Origin: a virus
Length of the DNA: 47,402 nt
Reading direction: 5' to 3' (one strand)
IMG/VR virus record: IMGVR_UViG_3300010885_023842
Location: 1 to 47,402 of that record
Position numbers and translations under genes: made by a program. Positions 14,520 through 27,300 of the stretch are shown here, in pieces (the first letter of the stretch is position 1; every line of letters starts with the position of its first letter). The notes under the pieces are model-generated. The model was given only the letters and a program-made list of their open reading frames with translations. It made no database searches and was not told where the DNA came from.

Positions 14520-15500
14520 TTATCTATATTCGTAAACTATGCAGATTCCGCCTTGTCCGGTGTATCCGCCTTGTCCGTTATGGTTAGCGGCCACAGTTCC
14601 GCCGCCTGCGCCTTTGGCACCTACGTTAGTGCCCGGTCTACTAGTATGAAATGTTGACATCCCGCCGCCAAAGTATCCAACGCCACCACCTGCGTCATAT
14701 GCGCTTCCACCGTTTGTTTGGTCTTCATTGCTATGGCCGCCGTTAGTGCCGCCTTTTGAGTTTAATGTGCCGCCGTATCCGTATCCGCCATGGCCGCTAG
14801 CATGTCCATAATTAGCATCTGCACCATATCCGCCAGTAGCTGATATTAAGGCGCCAAAACTTGTAGTTCCGCCAGCACCGATATTTGCATAGTATGAGGC
14901 TCCAGAACTACCGCTAGAGCTGACTGTGACTGCTTGACTGGTTCCTACCTGAGCGGCTGTAAATATGCCTTCAGAATATCCGCCTGCGCCGCCGCCGATA
15001 TTGTAACTTGTGCCGCCGCCTCCGGCTCCTACACAAATAACATGCACTTGGTTAACATCGGTACCACTTCTAGTATATGTTCCACTTGCCGTAAATGTAT
15101 AGATATTTTTTAATCGGCCTTTTAACGAATTGTCGTGATATGTTTTAGCGGCATTTTGTGTAACTGTATAACTGTTAGTAGCACTATTGACATAGTTGGC
15201 ATTATTCATAGCGGTATCGTTTGATACCTGGGTAAGTGCTGTTCCGCCAATAGACAAACTACTTGCACTAATTGTAGTAGCTGTAGTAGTTCCAAGGCTT
15301 GCTACAGAAACACTTCCGCCTGTGATTGTCACACTACTAGCATCCTGATTACCTAAACTTTGTACAACTAATACTGGAACGTTACTAGCATTGCCAATCC
15401 ACATTTTGTTATCGGGAATGTTGATGGCAATTTCACCTTGCTGTAAACTAGCAGGTACGTTACCAGGTGTTGTTGAATTTTTAAATTGAAATTTTGGCAT
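14520..15500 (-). CDS. Gly-rich tail fibre or adhesin protein, first paralogue
   Basis: The 326-residue protein starts at MPKFQFKNSTT, which matches the starts MPIIQTKFSTT and MPIIKIKTSTG of the next two genes; the longer ATG at 15527 is rejected for that reason. The N-terminal 60 residues have a fibre-attachment look, including KMWIGNA. From about residue 130 comes a YTFTASGTYTRSG strand, then a Gly-rich region with motifs such as GAGGGG and GYSEG, and a QGGICIVYEYR end. This is the pattern of the Gly-rich domain in phage tail proteins, comparable to polyglycine-type adhesins such as gp38 of T-even-like phages. It probably binds a host surface ligand. Its start is one base from the preceding stop. 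Confidence 0.7.
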   Translation of the reverse strand: MPKFQFKNSTTPGNVPASLQQGEIAINIPDNKMWIGNASNVPVLVVQSLGNQDASSVTITGGSVSVASLGTTTATTISASSLSIGGTALTQVSNDTAMNNANYVNSATNSYTVTQNAAKTYHDNSLKGRLKNIYTFTASGTYTRSGTDVNQVHVICVGAGGGGTSYNIGGGAGGYSEGIFTAAQVGTSQAVTVSSSGSSGASYYANIGAGGTTSFGALISATGGYGADANYGHASGHGGYGYGGTLNSKGGTNGGHSNEDQTNGGSAYDAGGGVGYFGGGMSTFHTSRPGTNVGAKGAGGGTVAANHNGQGGYTGQGGICIVYEYR

Positions 15501-15501
15501 A

Positions 15502-16443
15502 TTATTTAAACTCGTAAACCATAACAACTCCTATACGTCCACTTTGGCCATACGTACCTGAATTTCCTCCCGGACATCCTGCGCCAAACGCACTAGGAGG
15601 AGTCATTCCCCAGCCGCTGTGACAACTTGGCTGGCCTCCGCCGAAGAAACTTGCTCCGCCAACTCCGCCACTTCCAGAACCGTTGTTATGTGATGTTAAA
15701 TGACCGGTTCCTCCACCACCGTAAGTTTGAATCTGGCCACCTGAACCTACTCCGCCATGGCCGCCACTATGCGCCTGGTTATTATTTGCTCCGTAGCCGC
15801 CAGTAGCAGAAAGATAAGCACCAAAGCTAGTTGTTCCACCTTGGCCATAGTTACCATAATATCCGCCGCCTGAGCCACCGTTTCCAATTGTAATAGTCAC
15901 TGGCGTGGTTAATGATGACACTTGAAAAAATCCTTCTGCATATCCGCCGCCTCCGCCGCTTTCGTGATGGCCCGCGGCGCCTCCGCCTCCGCCGACTAGT
16001 ATAACCTTAATAGTAGTAATTCGAGAACTACTTGGAGTCCAACTGCTAGTAGCATTATATGTGTATACATTTACCAGTACACCTGTACCAAACGTATCAA
16101 CATAAGTTTTAACTGCATTCTGCGTTGGAAGTACTCCTGCTCCTGTACCTAATGTACTGGCAGTATTATCAACAGCAGTAAGGGCAGTACTTGATCCAAC
16201 TACCAAACTGGTTGTGTTTAAATTTGTTGCTGTTACACTGGTGCCGTTAATTGTGCCGCCTGTGATTGCTACACTATTTGCGGCTTGACTACCAATCGTA
16301 CCAACTACTACTACCGGATTACCGCTTGCATTACCTATATGCATCTTAGGAGTTTGCGTAGCATGTGCAAGTTCTCCTTGCAATAGTGTGCCGTTTGTAG
16401 GAGTTGCAGTAGTTGTTGAAAATTTTGTTTGAATTATTGGCAT
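15502..16443 (-). CDS. Gly-rich tail fibre or adhesin protein, second paralogue
   Basis: The 313-residue protein has the same architecture as its neighbours: MPIIQTKFSTT start, KMHIGNASGN, a YTYNATSSWTPSS strand, VILVGGGGG, a Gly-rich array with GGYGANNNQAHSGGHGG, and a VVMVYEFK end. It shares a 29-base identical run (15761-15789) with the gene at 16445, pointing to recent duplication or gene conversion. Variable glycine loops on a fixed frame would allow altered receptor specificity. The start is separated from the preceding stop by a single base, so ribosomes probably pass directly from gene to gene. Confidence 0.7.
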   Translation of the reverse strand: MPIIQTKFSTTTATPTNGTLLQGELAHATQTPKMHIGNASGNPVVVVGTIGSQAANSVAITGGTINGTSVTATNLNTTSLVVGSSTALTAVDNTASTLGTGAGVLPTQNAVKTYVDTFGTGVLVNVYTYNATSSWTPSSSRITTIKVILVGGGGGAAGHHESGGGGGYAEGFFQVSSLTTPVTITIGNGGSGGGYYGNYGQGGTTSFGAYLSATGGYGANNNQAHSGGHGGVGSGGQIQTYGGGGTGHLTSHNNGSGSGGVGGASFFGGGQPSCHSGWGMTPPSAFGAGCPGGNSGTYGQSGRIGVVMVYEFK

Positions 16444-16444
16444 T

Positions 16445-17392
16445 TTATTTGTACTCGTATACTATGCATACACCACCTTGGCCCTGGGTACCAGCACCGT
16501 GTGTACTAACTCCCCCGGCACCTAGTGCCGCATTTGCGTAATTCCATGGATCACTGTGTCCATAATGTCCGCTTTCAATACCGCCACCAAAAAAACTGGC
16601 TCCACCATGCCCGCAATTATGATTGCCGGTAGAGTGTTGATTTCTATGGCCGCTTCCGCCGCCGCCAGTAGCATTAATATTTCCGCCAGTGCCAACACCA
16701 CCATGCCCGCCACTATGCGCCTGGTTATTATTTGCACCATAGCCGCCGCTGGCTGATACATAACCACCAAAGCTAGTTGTTCCGCCTGAGTTATAATTAC
16801 CATAGTAACCACCGCCGGTACCACCAGAAGCTGAAACGGTTACAGCTACAGTAGTAATGGCCGCGGCGGCTATTAGTAATTCTGCATAGCCGCCTGATCC
16901 GCCACTTTCTCCGTAAGTTTGTGCGGCTCCGCCTCCGGCACCTACACACACTACTCTAATATAACTTACATCAGTTCCACTTTTTGTGTAAGTTCCGCCC
17001 GATGTAAATGTATACATAGTTTTAAGAGCACCTTTTTTACTATTAACATAAGTGGCTACTGCCAATTGTGTTGGAATAGCAGTTGTGCTAGTACCTAATG
17101 CAGTATTTGTATCTACTGATGTTATAGCTGGCGTATTTCCGTTAATTTGTAAATTGCTAGTAGCCACAGTTCCTTGTGTAGTTGCTCCAACTGTAACATT
17201 GTTTACTGCTCCGCCTGTGATTGCTACACTATTTGCTGCCTGTGCTGCCAAAGTGCTTTTAATTAAAACAGGAGCAGTTCCATTACCTACCCATAGCTTG
17301 TCATCTGCTATGTTATAGGCCATTTCGCCAGCGGCTAAACTAGCTGGAGTAACACCTGTGCCTGTACTTGTTTTAATCTTGATGATTGGCAT
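16445..17392 (-). CDS. Gly-rich tail fibre or adhesin protein, third paralogue
   Basis: This 315-residue protein begins MPIIKIKTSTGTG and has a KLWVGNG motif, a TFTSGGTYTKSGT strand and VVCVGAGGGA. A Gly-rich region follows with the same GGYGANNNQAHSGGHGG piece as the gene at 15502, and an IVYEYK end. It is the first of the three in transcription order. Two long frames overlap it in other phases; they arise from the GC-rich Gly codons and are not genes. Function as an adhesin follows from the family of Gly-rich fibre domains and the context, not from any catalytic motif. Confidence 0.7.
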   Translation of the reverse strand: MPIIKIKTSTGTGVTPASLAAGEMAYNIADDKLWVGNGTAPVLIKSTLAAQAANSVAITGGAVNNVTVGATTQGTVATSNLQINGNTPAITSVDTNTALGTSTTAIPTQLAVATYVNSKKGALKTMYTFTSGGTYTKSGTDVSYIRVVCVGAGGGAAQTYGESGGSGGYAELLIAAAAITTVAVTVSASGGTGGGYYGNYNSGGTTSFGGYVSASGGYGANNNQAHSGGHGGVGTGGNINATGGGGSGHRNQHSTGNHNCGHGGASFFGGGIESGHYGHSDPWNYANAALGAGGVSTHGAGTQGQGGVCIVYEYK

Positions 17393-17394
17393 TT

Positions 17395-17964
17395 TTAGAA
17401 TGTCCCGCCACTAATAGTTCCGCTGCCAGCTAGTGAAGTATTAACAGTGATAGTATTTGCTGTTATATCTGCCGCAGTAGTTCCGCCAATCGTCACATTA
17501 TTAATTGTACCAGCAGTTGCAGGAGCAATAGTTACTGTGCCAGTTCCAGTTGGGCTAATTGTTACCGAAGTGTTGGCTGGAGTTAGTGAAACTGTACCAG
17601 CGGCTGTCAAGTTGTTAACGAATGTATTAGCACCGTTCAAACTTATCAACTGGAAGTTTGTTCCGTCGGAAAATATTATAAGCGTTGCGCCTGCTACTAG
17701 ACTGTAAGTAGATGTTGTTGCATTTGGTTGACCTGGGCCTTGAATATAGCCGCCATTGGTCACCGTACTCAACGTGACAATACCCGCTGGAGAAGTGTTA
17801 TTATAAAACGCCATCTGACTACCTGCAAAAAGAACCGGGCTAGGTAATTGTGCAGTATACGGTGCTGAACCTGTAAATTGTGTGTACAGTCCTGCATTAG
17901 GTGTATTAATTGTAGATGCTGAGCCAATTGTAGAAGTTGAACTTACTGTATTATAGCGTGCCAT
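17395..17964 (-). CDS. Tail fibre-like protein, 189 residues
   Basis: The protein starts MARYNTVSSTSTIGSAST and is rich in Thr, Ser, Gly and Ala, with an AYTAQLPSP strand near residue 35. Its last third has alternating small residues (VSLTPANTSVTISPTGTG) like a beta-structured fibre stalk. No enzyme motif is visible. GAGGA precedes the ATG by five bases. It lies between the 112-residue gene and the Gly-rich genes, so it probably belongs to the same fibre complex, perhaps as a connector. The low-complexity composition limits any firm assignment. Confidence 0.6.
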   Translation of the reverse strand: MARYNTVSSTSTIGSASTINTPNAGLYTQFTGSAPYTAQLPSPVLFAGSQMAFYNNTSPAGIVTLSTVTNGGYIQGPGQPNATTSTYSLVAGATLIIFSDGTNFQLISLNGANTFVNNLTAAGTVSLTPANTSVTISPTGTGTVTIAPATAGTINNVTIGGTTAADITANTITVNTSLAGSGTISGGTF

Positions 17965-17977
17965 GTTATGTCCTCAA

Positions 17978-18316
17978 TTATGATGTTGATGTTTCAATAC
18001 CGTAAATGTTTACGTTTACAGCAGTGCCACTTGACATCACAACAATGTTTTTACCAGCATCGATAACTATACCGGTGCGTTCAAACACACCGTAAGCAAT
18101 TACAGCCGTTTGAAATTCAAATGCTTCTGCTGCCTGCGGCACACCTACTGTACTGGCACCTATGTACATACGTATATTAACTGCTGAAGCTGTTGCATTA
18201 GTAAATGATACGTTATACACTCCGTAGTAGCCTGTTGGTACAGTATACAATAAAGTTCCTGATGCAATGTTACCAGCTGTTAGCTGAACTGATGCTTTTA
18301 TTCCTGATCCTGCCAT
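17978..18316 (-). CDS. Small virion-associated beta protein, 112 residues
   Basis: The sequence MAGSGIKASVQLTAGNIASG is followed by strands LLYTVPTGYYGVYNVSFTNA and AVNIRMYIGA, an FERTGIVIDAG turn and VNVNIYGIET. The pattern of short strands and a turn with a GIVIDAG motif is shared with the 106-residue protein encoded at 44568, which has an IPAGETVSLDQEK turn. Proteins of this kind occur in phage fibre regions as small jelly-roll-like head or tail decorations. A GGAG site precedes the ATG. The function is not known. Confidence 0.6.
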   Translation of the reverse strand: MAGSGIKASVQLTAGNIASGTLLYTVPTGYYGVYNVSFTNATASAVNIRMYIGASTVGVPQAAEAFEFQTAVIAYGVFERTGIVIDAGKNIVVMSSGTAVNVNIYGIETSTS

Positions 18317-18331
18317 GTTATATCTCCGTTA

Positions 18332-21300
18332 TTATTTTTGGCTAAAGAAAGCTAGTGCTACTGGAGCACCATCTATTCCACCGATAAATGTCATCTTACT
18401 TGTGACATAAATCTGATTACCTGTTGTATTACTTATCGTATTATTGGCAATGTAGATCTGTCCTGAAGTTAATGTATTTACGTTCAAACTACTTGATCCG
18501 CCACCAATTTGGGCTGTAATATAGCTCTTAATAGCCTTTTGTGTGGGTACAATGCTGTCACTGTTGGCTGTAAAGTACGGATCTGTACTAAAACTTGTAA
18601 TAGTTGCTGATCCTGTACCAACTGCTAAGGTACCCAATGTCAAACTTTGTAATCCGCTTAGAGCAAACGCACTAGCATTTAATGTAGCAGTACCAGTTGA
18701 CTGTTGAACTCCGAACAAATTACCCACGTTAAAGTTACCGTCTTGGTCAGTTGATGTAAAGAACACTCGTCCGCCGCCAGTTGGGTAAGTTTGGTTTGCC
18801 GCGATGGCATTTCCAGGAATCACATTTGGATAGTTTGTCTGTGTTTGGTTACCAGTACCGATATACAAGAAGTCATGTCCAGTTAAACGAACCTGGCTGT
18901 ATTTCAAACGAGTGGTAATTAACACGTTGTGCGCCGGTGCAAGAAGTGTACTTAATGCAGGGTTAATCTGGAATGTAGCTGTATAGTTGCCTGGAGTACC
19001 TAACACGTTTGACACTAACACCAGTTTATACCACTGACTTGTACCAGTAATACTTGAAAACTGTACGTTTGCGCCTGCTGTTGGTAAAGCAAATACGTTG
19101 CTTACGTTTACATAAGCTGAATTTTGATAAATGTCGCCGTATCCATCACCTAATGTGTTTGCAGTAGCAGTTGCGTTATTCAAACCACGATTAGTAAAAC
19201 TTGGATTGCCTAATACTCCGTCACTAGTACGTACACGAATTGGTGCTGTGTTAACCTTGTTAGGATCAAATTGTGTTGCAACCGGACCTGCTGTATAAAT
19301 CATATTTTGCGGAACTGTAGTTGTCAATGTCACCGCAGTTGTGCTACCTGCTGTAGCAGTTACACTAAACTGTGTGCTTGTTACACTTGAACCAATTACA
19401 TAATATGTTGTGTTAGTAGTTAAGCCAGCAATACTTACTGTAAATTCAATAGGTTGATTGTTAGCTAGACTGGTTGATAAGTTAGTAGTATCGTCCGCAG
19501 TAATTAAATTAGTACTTGTTGTGGTAGCAGTAACGTTACCTTTAGCGTAACCAGAACCTGGTTCAATTACGCGAATTTCTGTCACTACGTTGGCCGCTAC
19601 TTTCATACGTCCAAGCGGTGTTGCACCAGTTCGTATACTTGCGGCCGCTGTGCCAGATGTTGAACTGACAGCCGCCCATACTGGCTGTGCTCCAATAACT
19701 GTGCTAGACAAGTTACTTGGATTACCAAATGCTATGGCACTCCAGTTGCTACTGCTTGGCATTGCACGTATAGTCCAAACTAAACCGTCTGGGCTTGTGG
19801 CCGCCACTGTACCTTGCGATATAGCAAAGAATAAACCTTGTGCGTAAACAACTTTTGTCCAAGTATATGCAGAACTTAGCGTACTAGTGATAGTTCCAGT
19901 ACAAGTTGGATTTGCGATCCAACTTGTTCCATAGTTGTATGTGTATGCTACTGCACCAGTTGTTGCTAATGCAACAAATCTGTTATTACCGTATGCAATA
20001 CTTGTCCAAGTTGTTGAGCTTGGTAGTACTCCACCAGTAGTCCAAGTTTGGCCGTTATTCGAAATGCTAGTTACGTTACCGCCATTATTAATAGCAATGA
20101 ATGTTCCTGAAGCACTTCCGCCTGCACCATAAGCAACAGCTGAATAGTAACCAGCACTTAAACTGGTTAATGTTCTTGCGATCCAGTTAGCAGAAGCAAT
20201 TGGATTTGTGCTTGATACCGCTACGGCTGTACCGCTTGCGCCACCTACTGCTACATAGCTACCATTACCATAAGCTAAACCATATAAGTTTAACTGGCTA
20301 ATGTAAGCATTACCGACACCATTGTTAAGCACAGTCCATGCTGATGATAGCGCACTTGCTGTGTTGTAGGCAAAGTATGTACCGGTAGATGCGGTTGTAC
20401 TCATTGCTAAGAATACAGCACTGGTATCTAATATAGTAACAGATGGTACACTAGTATATCCGTAACCTGCAATAAGTGTAGTAAGGGCTGTTACTGCGCC
20501 GTTGCTAATAGTAGGGCTTGCACTTGCTTGTGTAGCAACGTAGGTAAGTGTTGCTGTACCGTTAGTTATGTTGGTATATCCACTAGAAGTTGTGTAATCA
20601 AAAGCTGGTGTAGTACTACTTGTTGTACCACTTGCTGTACATTGATAAATTCTTCCGCTAGCTAATACTTGATAATAAGTTCCGTTAGTAACTGCGCCGC
20701 TTACTGGGTAAGTGGTTGGAGTTAGTCCTTGCGGCTGGCTGATAGTCACTGTTGGAGCACTGAAATAATTCTTACCCCATGTATTCATAGCTATGCCAGT
20801 CATCACACCAGTTACTACTGTAGTAGTTGGAGGGGTTACATATCCAGAACCATTAATAGTCATAGTTACTGCTTGAATAACACCGTTTAGTACTGTACAA
20901 GTTGCGGCTGCACCACTACCTGTTCCACTTACAAACACAATAGTTGGAGGAGTTGAATAGTTATAACCGCCGTTAGTAACAATTACACTTACAACTTGAC
21001 TTGCTGAAGTTCCTGTACCAAGTACTGCTGTCAATACTGCGCTAGCTCCGCCAAATCCGCCTAATGTTACTGTAGCTGTAGCGCCTGAGCCACCACCAAA
21101 AATAACGTTGTTCCATACTTGACTACTTGGCAGTGCGCCACCTGCCGACCACGTTGTACCATTTGTTGAATACTGTGTTGTTGTTCCGTTATTATTGGTA
21201 GCAACAAAACGTCCAGCGCCGTAAGTAACTGCACCATACGCGGCACTGGTAACTGATCTTGCAGTACCAACATAACCCGGCGAACTATAACCAATACGTG

Positions 21301-24300
21301 GTTCAATAATATAACCGGTTGTCAAATCCAATTGCGATACAATAGCTGTTCCAGGTATTACATGATCCCAGCCTGCGGCATATACCGCTGTGCCAATAGT
21401 GCCAGTTGAACTTGTTGAACCAGTCGCTGTAATTGTAACAGTAGTTCCAGCAAATGGACTTGTGCTTACGGCAAATACACTAGTAGTTAAGTTTGTTGCA
21501 TTGACAAAATATGTAGTTGCTGTATCGATACCATTAAATGCAGTACCAAAAGATAACGTCTGTCCTGCTGTTAGTGTATTTGTTGCAGTAATCAAATTGT
21601 TAACTATATTTGTTGCGGTTACTGTTAGAGTTGACGATGCAACAGTTGTAACAGCCACAATATTAGCATTGCTAGCAGTAATTGTTGCACCTGATGCCAC
21701 ACTGAACGCTCCAGCAGTAACGCCTTGCACATAGTAAGGACTCAATGCTGTTAATCCACCAATTGATGTACCAAAGAATATTGGCATACCATTGTACATG
21801 TTTGCAGTACTTGATACAGTCAATGTATTTTGTGTGCCGGTAATAGTTGTACTTGATTGTGCAACAGTTGTGTTTGTGTTCCATGTAGAGCCAGCGCCAG
21901 TACCGCTAATATTAGAAGTAATGTATGTGCCTGCGGCAATTGATCCGCCTGTCAAGAACATGCCAACTGCAATCGTTCCGCTTACAGTACCCACTGTTAA
22001 AATACCAGTAGTTACAGCAATGCTCGATGCTGATAATGTAGCAGTTGCAGTTGTCGACGCTGTAACGGCATATGGTGCAATACTATCTCTAATTACTTGT
22101 GCAACTTTGGTTGGGTTGGAATATGAAATAATATTTGCATACTGTCCAACGCCAGTACCAGCAATAACTTGTATACGATCACCGTTGTAGGCATTATTCA
22201 ATGCTGTGTCAGTAGCCGCAATGGTAATAGAATACACGTTAGCAGTTATCTGACCAACGTTACTAGCAGTGATATAGTTAGTACCGCCAGCGCCGTTACC
22301 ATCATTTTTATCAATTAATCGTGTTTCAAACAATGCCGCATCACGGAATTCATCTTGGAATGCCGCCGCATTATATCCGCTACCACTAATGCTTGGTACT
22401 GTACTTGTATAGTTTGTTCCAGCATTTGCATATTCAAGTCGTAAAACTTGAGTTGTAGCATCTGTTACCACGTTTGTAATATATGCTTGGTTAGCGCGAT
22501 TATTTAAATTTGCATATAGCGGAACTTCAGTTGTATCAACACCTTCAGCAACAACTCCATACACACCGTATGAACTGTTACCATTAGTAGCACGAATACG
22601 ACCGCCCAAATCTGCCATATATCCTGCATAACTATAATAGTTAAACACTGATACTAGTTCCGATAATGCGCCAGCGCCAGTTGTTTGCCAGCCAATACCG
22701 TCGCCAATAATACATGTATAGTCGTTAGCCACCATTGAATGGTATCCACCGCTATGCAATGCTCCGTCAACTTTAGCACCGTATGCCGCGTAACCAAACA
22801 TTGTACAGTTTTGTACATAGCAACTACGTGAATAAATCCATGCGTTACTGTCGTTTGGACCAAAACCTGGATCTAAACTTGTATATGCTCCGCCTGTTGG
22901 ACGCTTAGTTCCAAACGCCACGCTGGCTGTTCCTAAGTAACCTGTTAATCCGTTCATAGTCATATTACGGATGCCAGAAGCATTACGTACTAACCACATG
23001 TTAGAGCCTGCCGATCCATTGATTGAATTTAACAATACTTGCGCATAACGTAAACTTCTATAGTTGCCAGTATATTGTAAATCGTAAACAATAGCATTTA
23101 AATAGTAACCGATATCAGTTTGTGTAAGTGCAGTTGGCGCATAGTATGACACTGTCATGGCAGGTGCTGACACAGCTGACAAGATGACTGTTGCACCAAC
23201 TGTGCCAGTATTAATATTGGTAAAACCTTCGATAGTTGTTAGTGTAAATGTTGTAGTACTAGGAACACTTGCAACATAGTAAATTGTACCAGCAGTTACA
23301 CCGCCTGATACGAATCCTGTATATGTTACAGTACTAGACATACTGCCGCTTGCACCAACCGACAGCGCGGCACCTCCTGCGCTAATCGCAGAAATTGTTA
23401 TTGCGCCTGCACTTGCTGTCAGTACCCAGTAACTTGTGCCGGCAGTTACAGCTCCAAAACTAGTACCAAATACAACAGTACCGTTTGGAACTAAACCTGT
23501 AATAGATCCAACTGTAATGCTAGTAGTTGTATAAGCAGTTGCAGTTGTTGAAGCAGTAGTACTGGTAAATTGTACAGGATCGTTAACTACTAATGCATGT
23601 GCCGCACTGGTGGTAAACGTATTTGTTGGATTAGCTGCCAATGCTGTTAAACTATATGTATAAGTTGAGGCAAAGTATGCTGTAACTTCGTTTTGTAAGA
23701 ATGGAATATTAGCACGTAAAATTTCAGCGCCTTCAATAATACCTAAATTATTATTATAACTAATTGTACCATTCATTTGTGGCTGAACATACTGTGTTGA
23801 TGTCAAATAACTAATAATTGTATTAATATTAGACGTAGCAACTGTTAGTTGTGTAGTATATGATGAAGATGATAATGTTGTTGCTACAAGAGTCTGTAAG
23901 TAATTTAAAGATGCAGTAGTTACAGTTAATTCATAACCTTGTACTTTATAATCTTGGCTTCTGTTATAAGCACGACCAGCTTGAACCGTAGCAAAGTTAC
24001 TACCTAATAATAAATCTAAGAACATTGCCAAAGTAACGTTAAACACGTCGCGTTGTACGTATGTTGACAAGTATGTAAATGCTGTATAATTAGTGTTAAT
24101 ATACCCTGGAACACTAGATTGGCTAATACCTGCAACGCTTACACCGGTTACTGGTACTGCTACAGTACCGCTTGTTGCGGCAACACTCATAGTATATGTA
24201 CCTGTGTTTCCAGTACCAGTACCTAATGCTGTAATAACTGCGCCACCGCCTAATCCAGTTCCAGTAACACTCATGCCTAATGCAATAGTACCAGCTGAAA

Positions 24301-27300
24301 TTGCTGCAACATTTAATGTAGTTGTACCAGTAATAGTAGCAGTAAAGGCCGCTGTTGAACCTGATTGATATGTTGGAACACTTGCACTTACTGCCTGCCA
24401 GGCAGCTAACGATGTTGAACTTGCCGTATTTAATTGCGGCATGTTAATAGTTTGAACAGTTAGTGTTAAACTTGCGCCATTAGTAAATGTACTAATTGCG
24501 GTGCCGTTATAACTGTTTGCCAACTGGAATTGTGTAGTTGTTAAACCTGTGCTAATAACATAGTAAGGAGTAACAGTAGAACCAATAATAGTTGAAGTTA
24601 ATCCGTTACTAGTTGACTGAGGAATAATCATATCGCCAGCACTTAGTCCATGATTGGCTGAACCAACTGTTACTGCACCGTTGCTGATTGCTGTTGAACC
24701 ACCAGTGAATGTAATTGCTGTGCCAGCTAGTGCATTAGCCAGTGTAGTTGCTAAAGTAACTGTTGTTGAACTAGTAGTTGTAGCGGCAACATAATAAGTT
24801 GTTGTTGCGGCTAGTCCGCTTGATGTTGTTACACTGCCACCAGTTGTAATTGGTGTACCTTGAATATAACTAGCTGATGTAATTGTTACTGCTGTGCCAT
24901 TAGTATTGGTAATTGTATTTGCAGTTGTACCAGTAGTGAATGTATTAGTACCGCTAATAGTAACGATTGTTGCTGTTGGTACACCTGTTGTTAATCCGTT
25001 AGTTACAATAGCTGTTACAGTTACAAACAACTGAGCTAGTGTGGCCGCATGAGTACTCGCACCAATCAATCCTGCTCCTACTTGTAATACTTGAGGAACG
25101 GTTGCTTGGACTGGGCTTCCTACGGCTGTGTTAACTACTACAGATTGTGCTAGTGTACTAACGTAGTTGATAGTTGCCGCAAACGCCGCACCAAATCCAG
25201 ATGATATTTGCGTACCGTATAGTGCTGAATAATATGCCATGCCAGCATTAGAACTTGCCCAGTTACCGCCGTAAACTAAATCGTAATGCACACCATCTAA
25301 AATATAACCCATGTCACGGTTTGCTTTTGTTAAACTGTAGTTAGGATTAGATACTAGTGATGAATAATTAGTATTGAAATATGCAACAGATTCAGCTAAC
25401 AAGAATGCACGGTTAGATTCAAGCAAACCAGCTGCCGCTGATGCATCAGAATATGTTGCATAAGTGACGCCGCCTGAACTTACTTGTGTAACTCTTATAA
25501 CAATATCGTTAACCGGTGTGTAACCACCAATACTTGTTCCAAGAATTTTAATCAAACTACCAACTGTGTAACTTGATCCAGCTGTTGTTGGAGTAATAGT
25601 ATAATTGTAATATCCGTTGCCGTTATAAGCACGTACAATAGTAAACACTGCGCTAGAACCACCACCTGAAAGTGTAGTTCCGGATACTGTAGTGTAAGTT
25701 GTTCCGCCAGATAATGAAGTAGATGTTGCTATTGTTGAAAGTGCTGGCTGAGGCCATGTAATTTGTGGAGGAGCCGCTGGACCACCTTGCATGTATGCAG
25801 TAAGGTCGTCAATAGTAGTTTGAATTTGTGCTACTGCACCACTTGCCGCAATTTGTTTCATCTTGTAATACATGAAATTAATTGCACCAAGTGTTGGTGT
25901 TAATTGGCTACTTGTTGAACTACGTAAGTTTGTAGCACTGGTATTACCTCTGTTAAACGCACGACCTATTTGAATAGCATTAAAGTTACTGCCAAATACC
26001 ATATCGTACGCTGTATAAGTTGCAATAAGGCCAGCATCTCTGTTAATTAATGTTGGATTTGTATAAGTTACACTTTGATAATATTTGTAAACCCAATATT
26101 GTGCATCGCTAGCAATATTACTATTTTGTGCTACTACAGCGTTGTAAGCAGTTTGTAGTGCAATGCTTTGTGCTCCAATATAAGGAGCTACTGTAGCATC
26201 AGCGACACCGTTTGCAATCCAGTTGATAACGTTTTGTACACGATCTTGTGCAAATCCGCCAGCGGCCGCACTGCCTGCGCTACCTGCTGTAACTTGAGTA
26301 ACGTTGTTACCGCTTGTTGCACTAACAGCACTGCCTTGTGCCACAGTTGTAATAACTGCTTTTAAACGAGTCATAGCCGCTTGATAAGCCGCCGATTGTG
26401 CAGTAGTAATTTGTAAAATGTTTAATGAATAATATGCACCGCCAGAAATTAATGATTGTGTATTTCCACCATAGGTTAAATCATATAAAATACTGTCTAA
26501 GATATATGTAATATCTCTAACGCCTAAATTATATTGACCGGCTTGTCCTGTAAATCCTGAAGTACCTGGATTATTAATTAGATAAGTTAATGTTTCTGTA
26601 ATTAAGAAATTATAGTTTTGACGAATTTGTGCAACTGCGTTTGCATATCCAGTTGTCGTTCCAGTTGCATTGCTACCGGTTGTGGTAGCATAAGCAGTAT
26701 TAGTAATTGAACCGGCACTATAGCCAGTTGGCTGCGGCATACTAATAGCTGGCTCACCGCCTAAACCATTAGCAACTAGCTGATAGACAATGTTAAAACT
26801 TGCTTGCAAGTTAGTAACTGCTGTTGTACTACCAGTACTTGCGGCTGGTAAGCTAGTGATTTGTGTTGCAGTATTTCCGGTTGTTGGAGTAATAGCAGTA
26901 TTACTCATCAGATTTGGAATTAGTGTTTTAATTCTGTTTAATGCAACAACTGCCTTAGGTACAACTGTAGCTAAAGTTACATCAGGTGCAAATGGTTGAA
27001 CTACTGTTGAACGTAATTCGTCACCAACTAATGCAGTATAAGCTGGCACGTTGATTGGAAGAATTTCGTTATATGTTCCAGTTTTAATATTAATTGTAGT
27101 TGCTGGATTGATAACAGCTGGTAATACGTTGTTAGTAGTGCCAGCCGATAAACAACTAGTTGCATATCCAATTAAAGTTTGTGCTTTCGATACTACACCG
27201 GATTCAACTGTATAATTTGAATTAATTTGTTGTTTTGCTTTTTCTGTTTGTACAGTACCTGCAACAGTTTGACTGCCAGTAGCAGAACTTAAGAAGCTTA

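Noticed and set aside
15501-15527. Upstream ATG for the first Gly-rich gene
   Set aside because: The two paralogues start with MPII at the equivalent of 15500, and the extra residues overlap the preceding gene.
16522-16824. 100-residue frame within a Gly-rich gene, and many similar frames in 19000-43000
   Set aside because: They result from repetitive Thr, Gly and Ala codons read in other phases, with biased composition and no ribosome sites.
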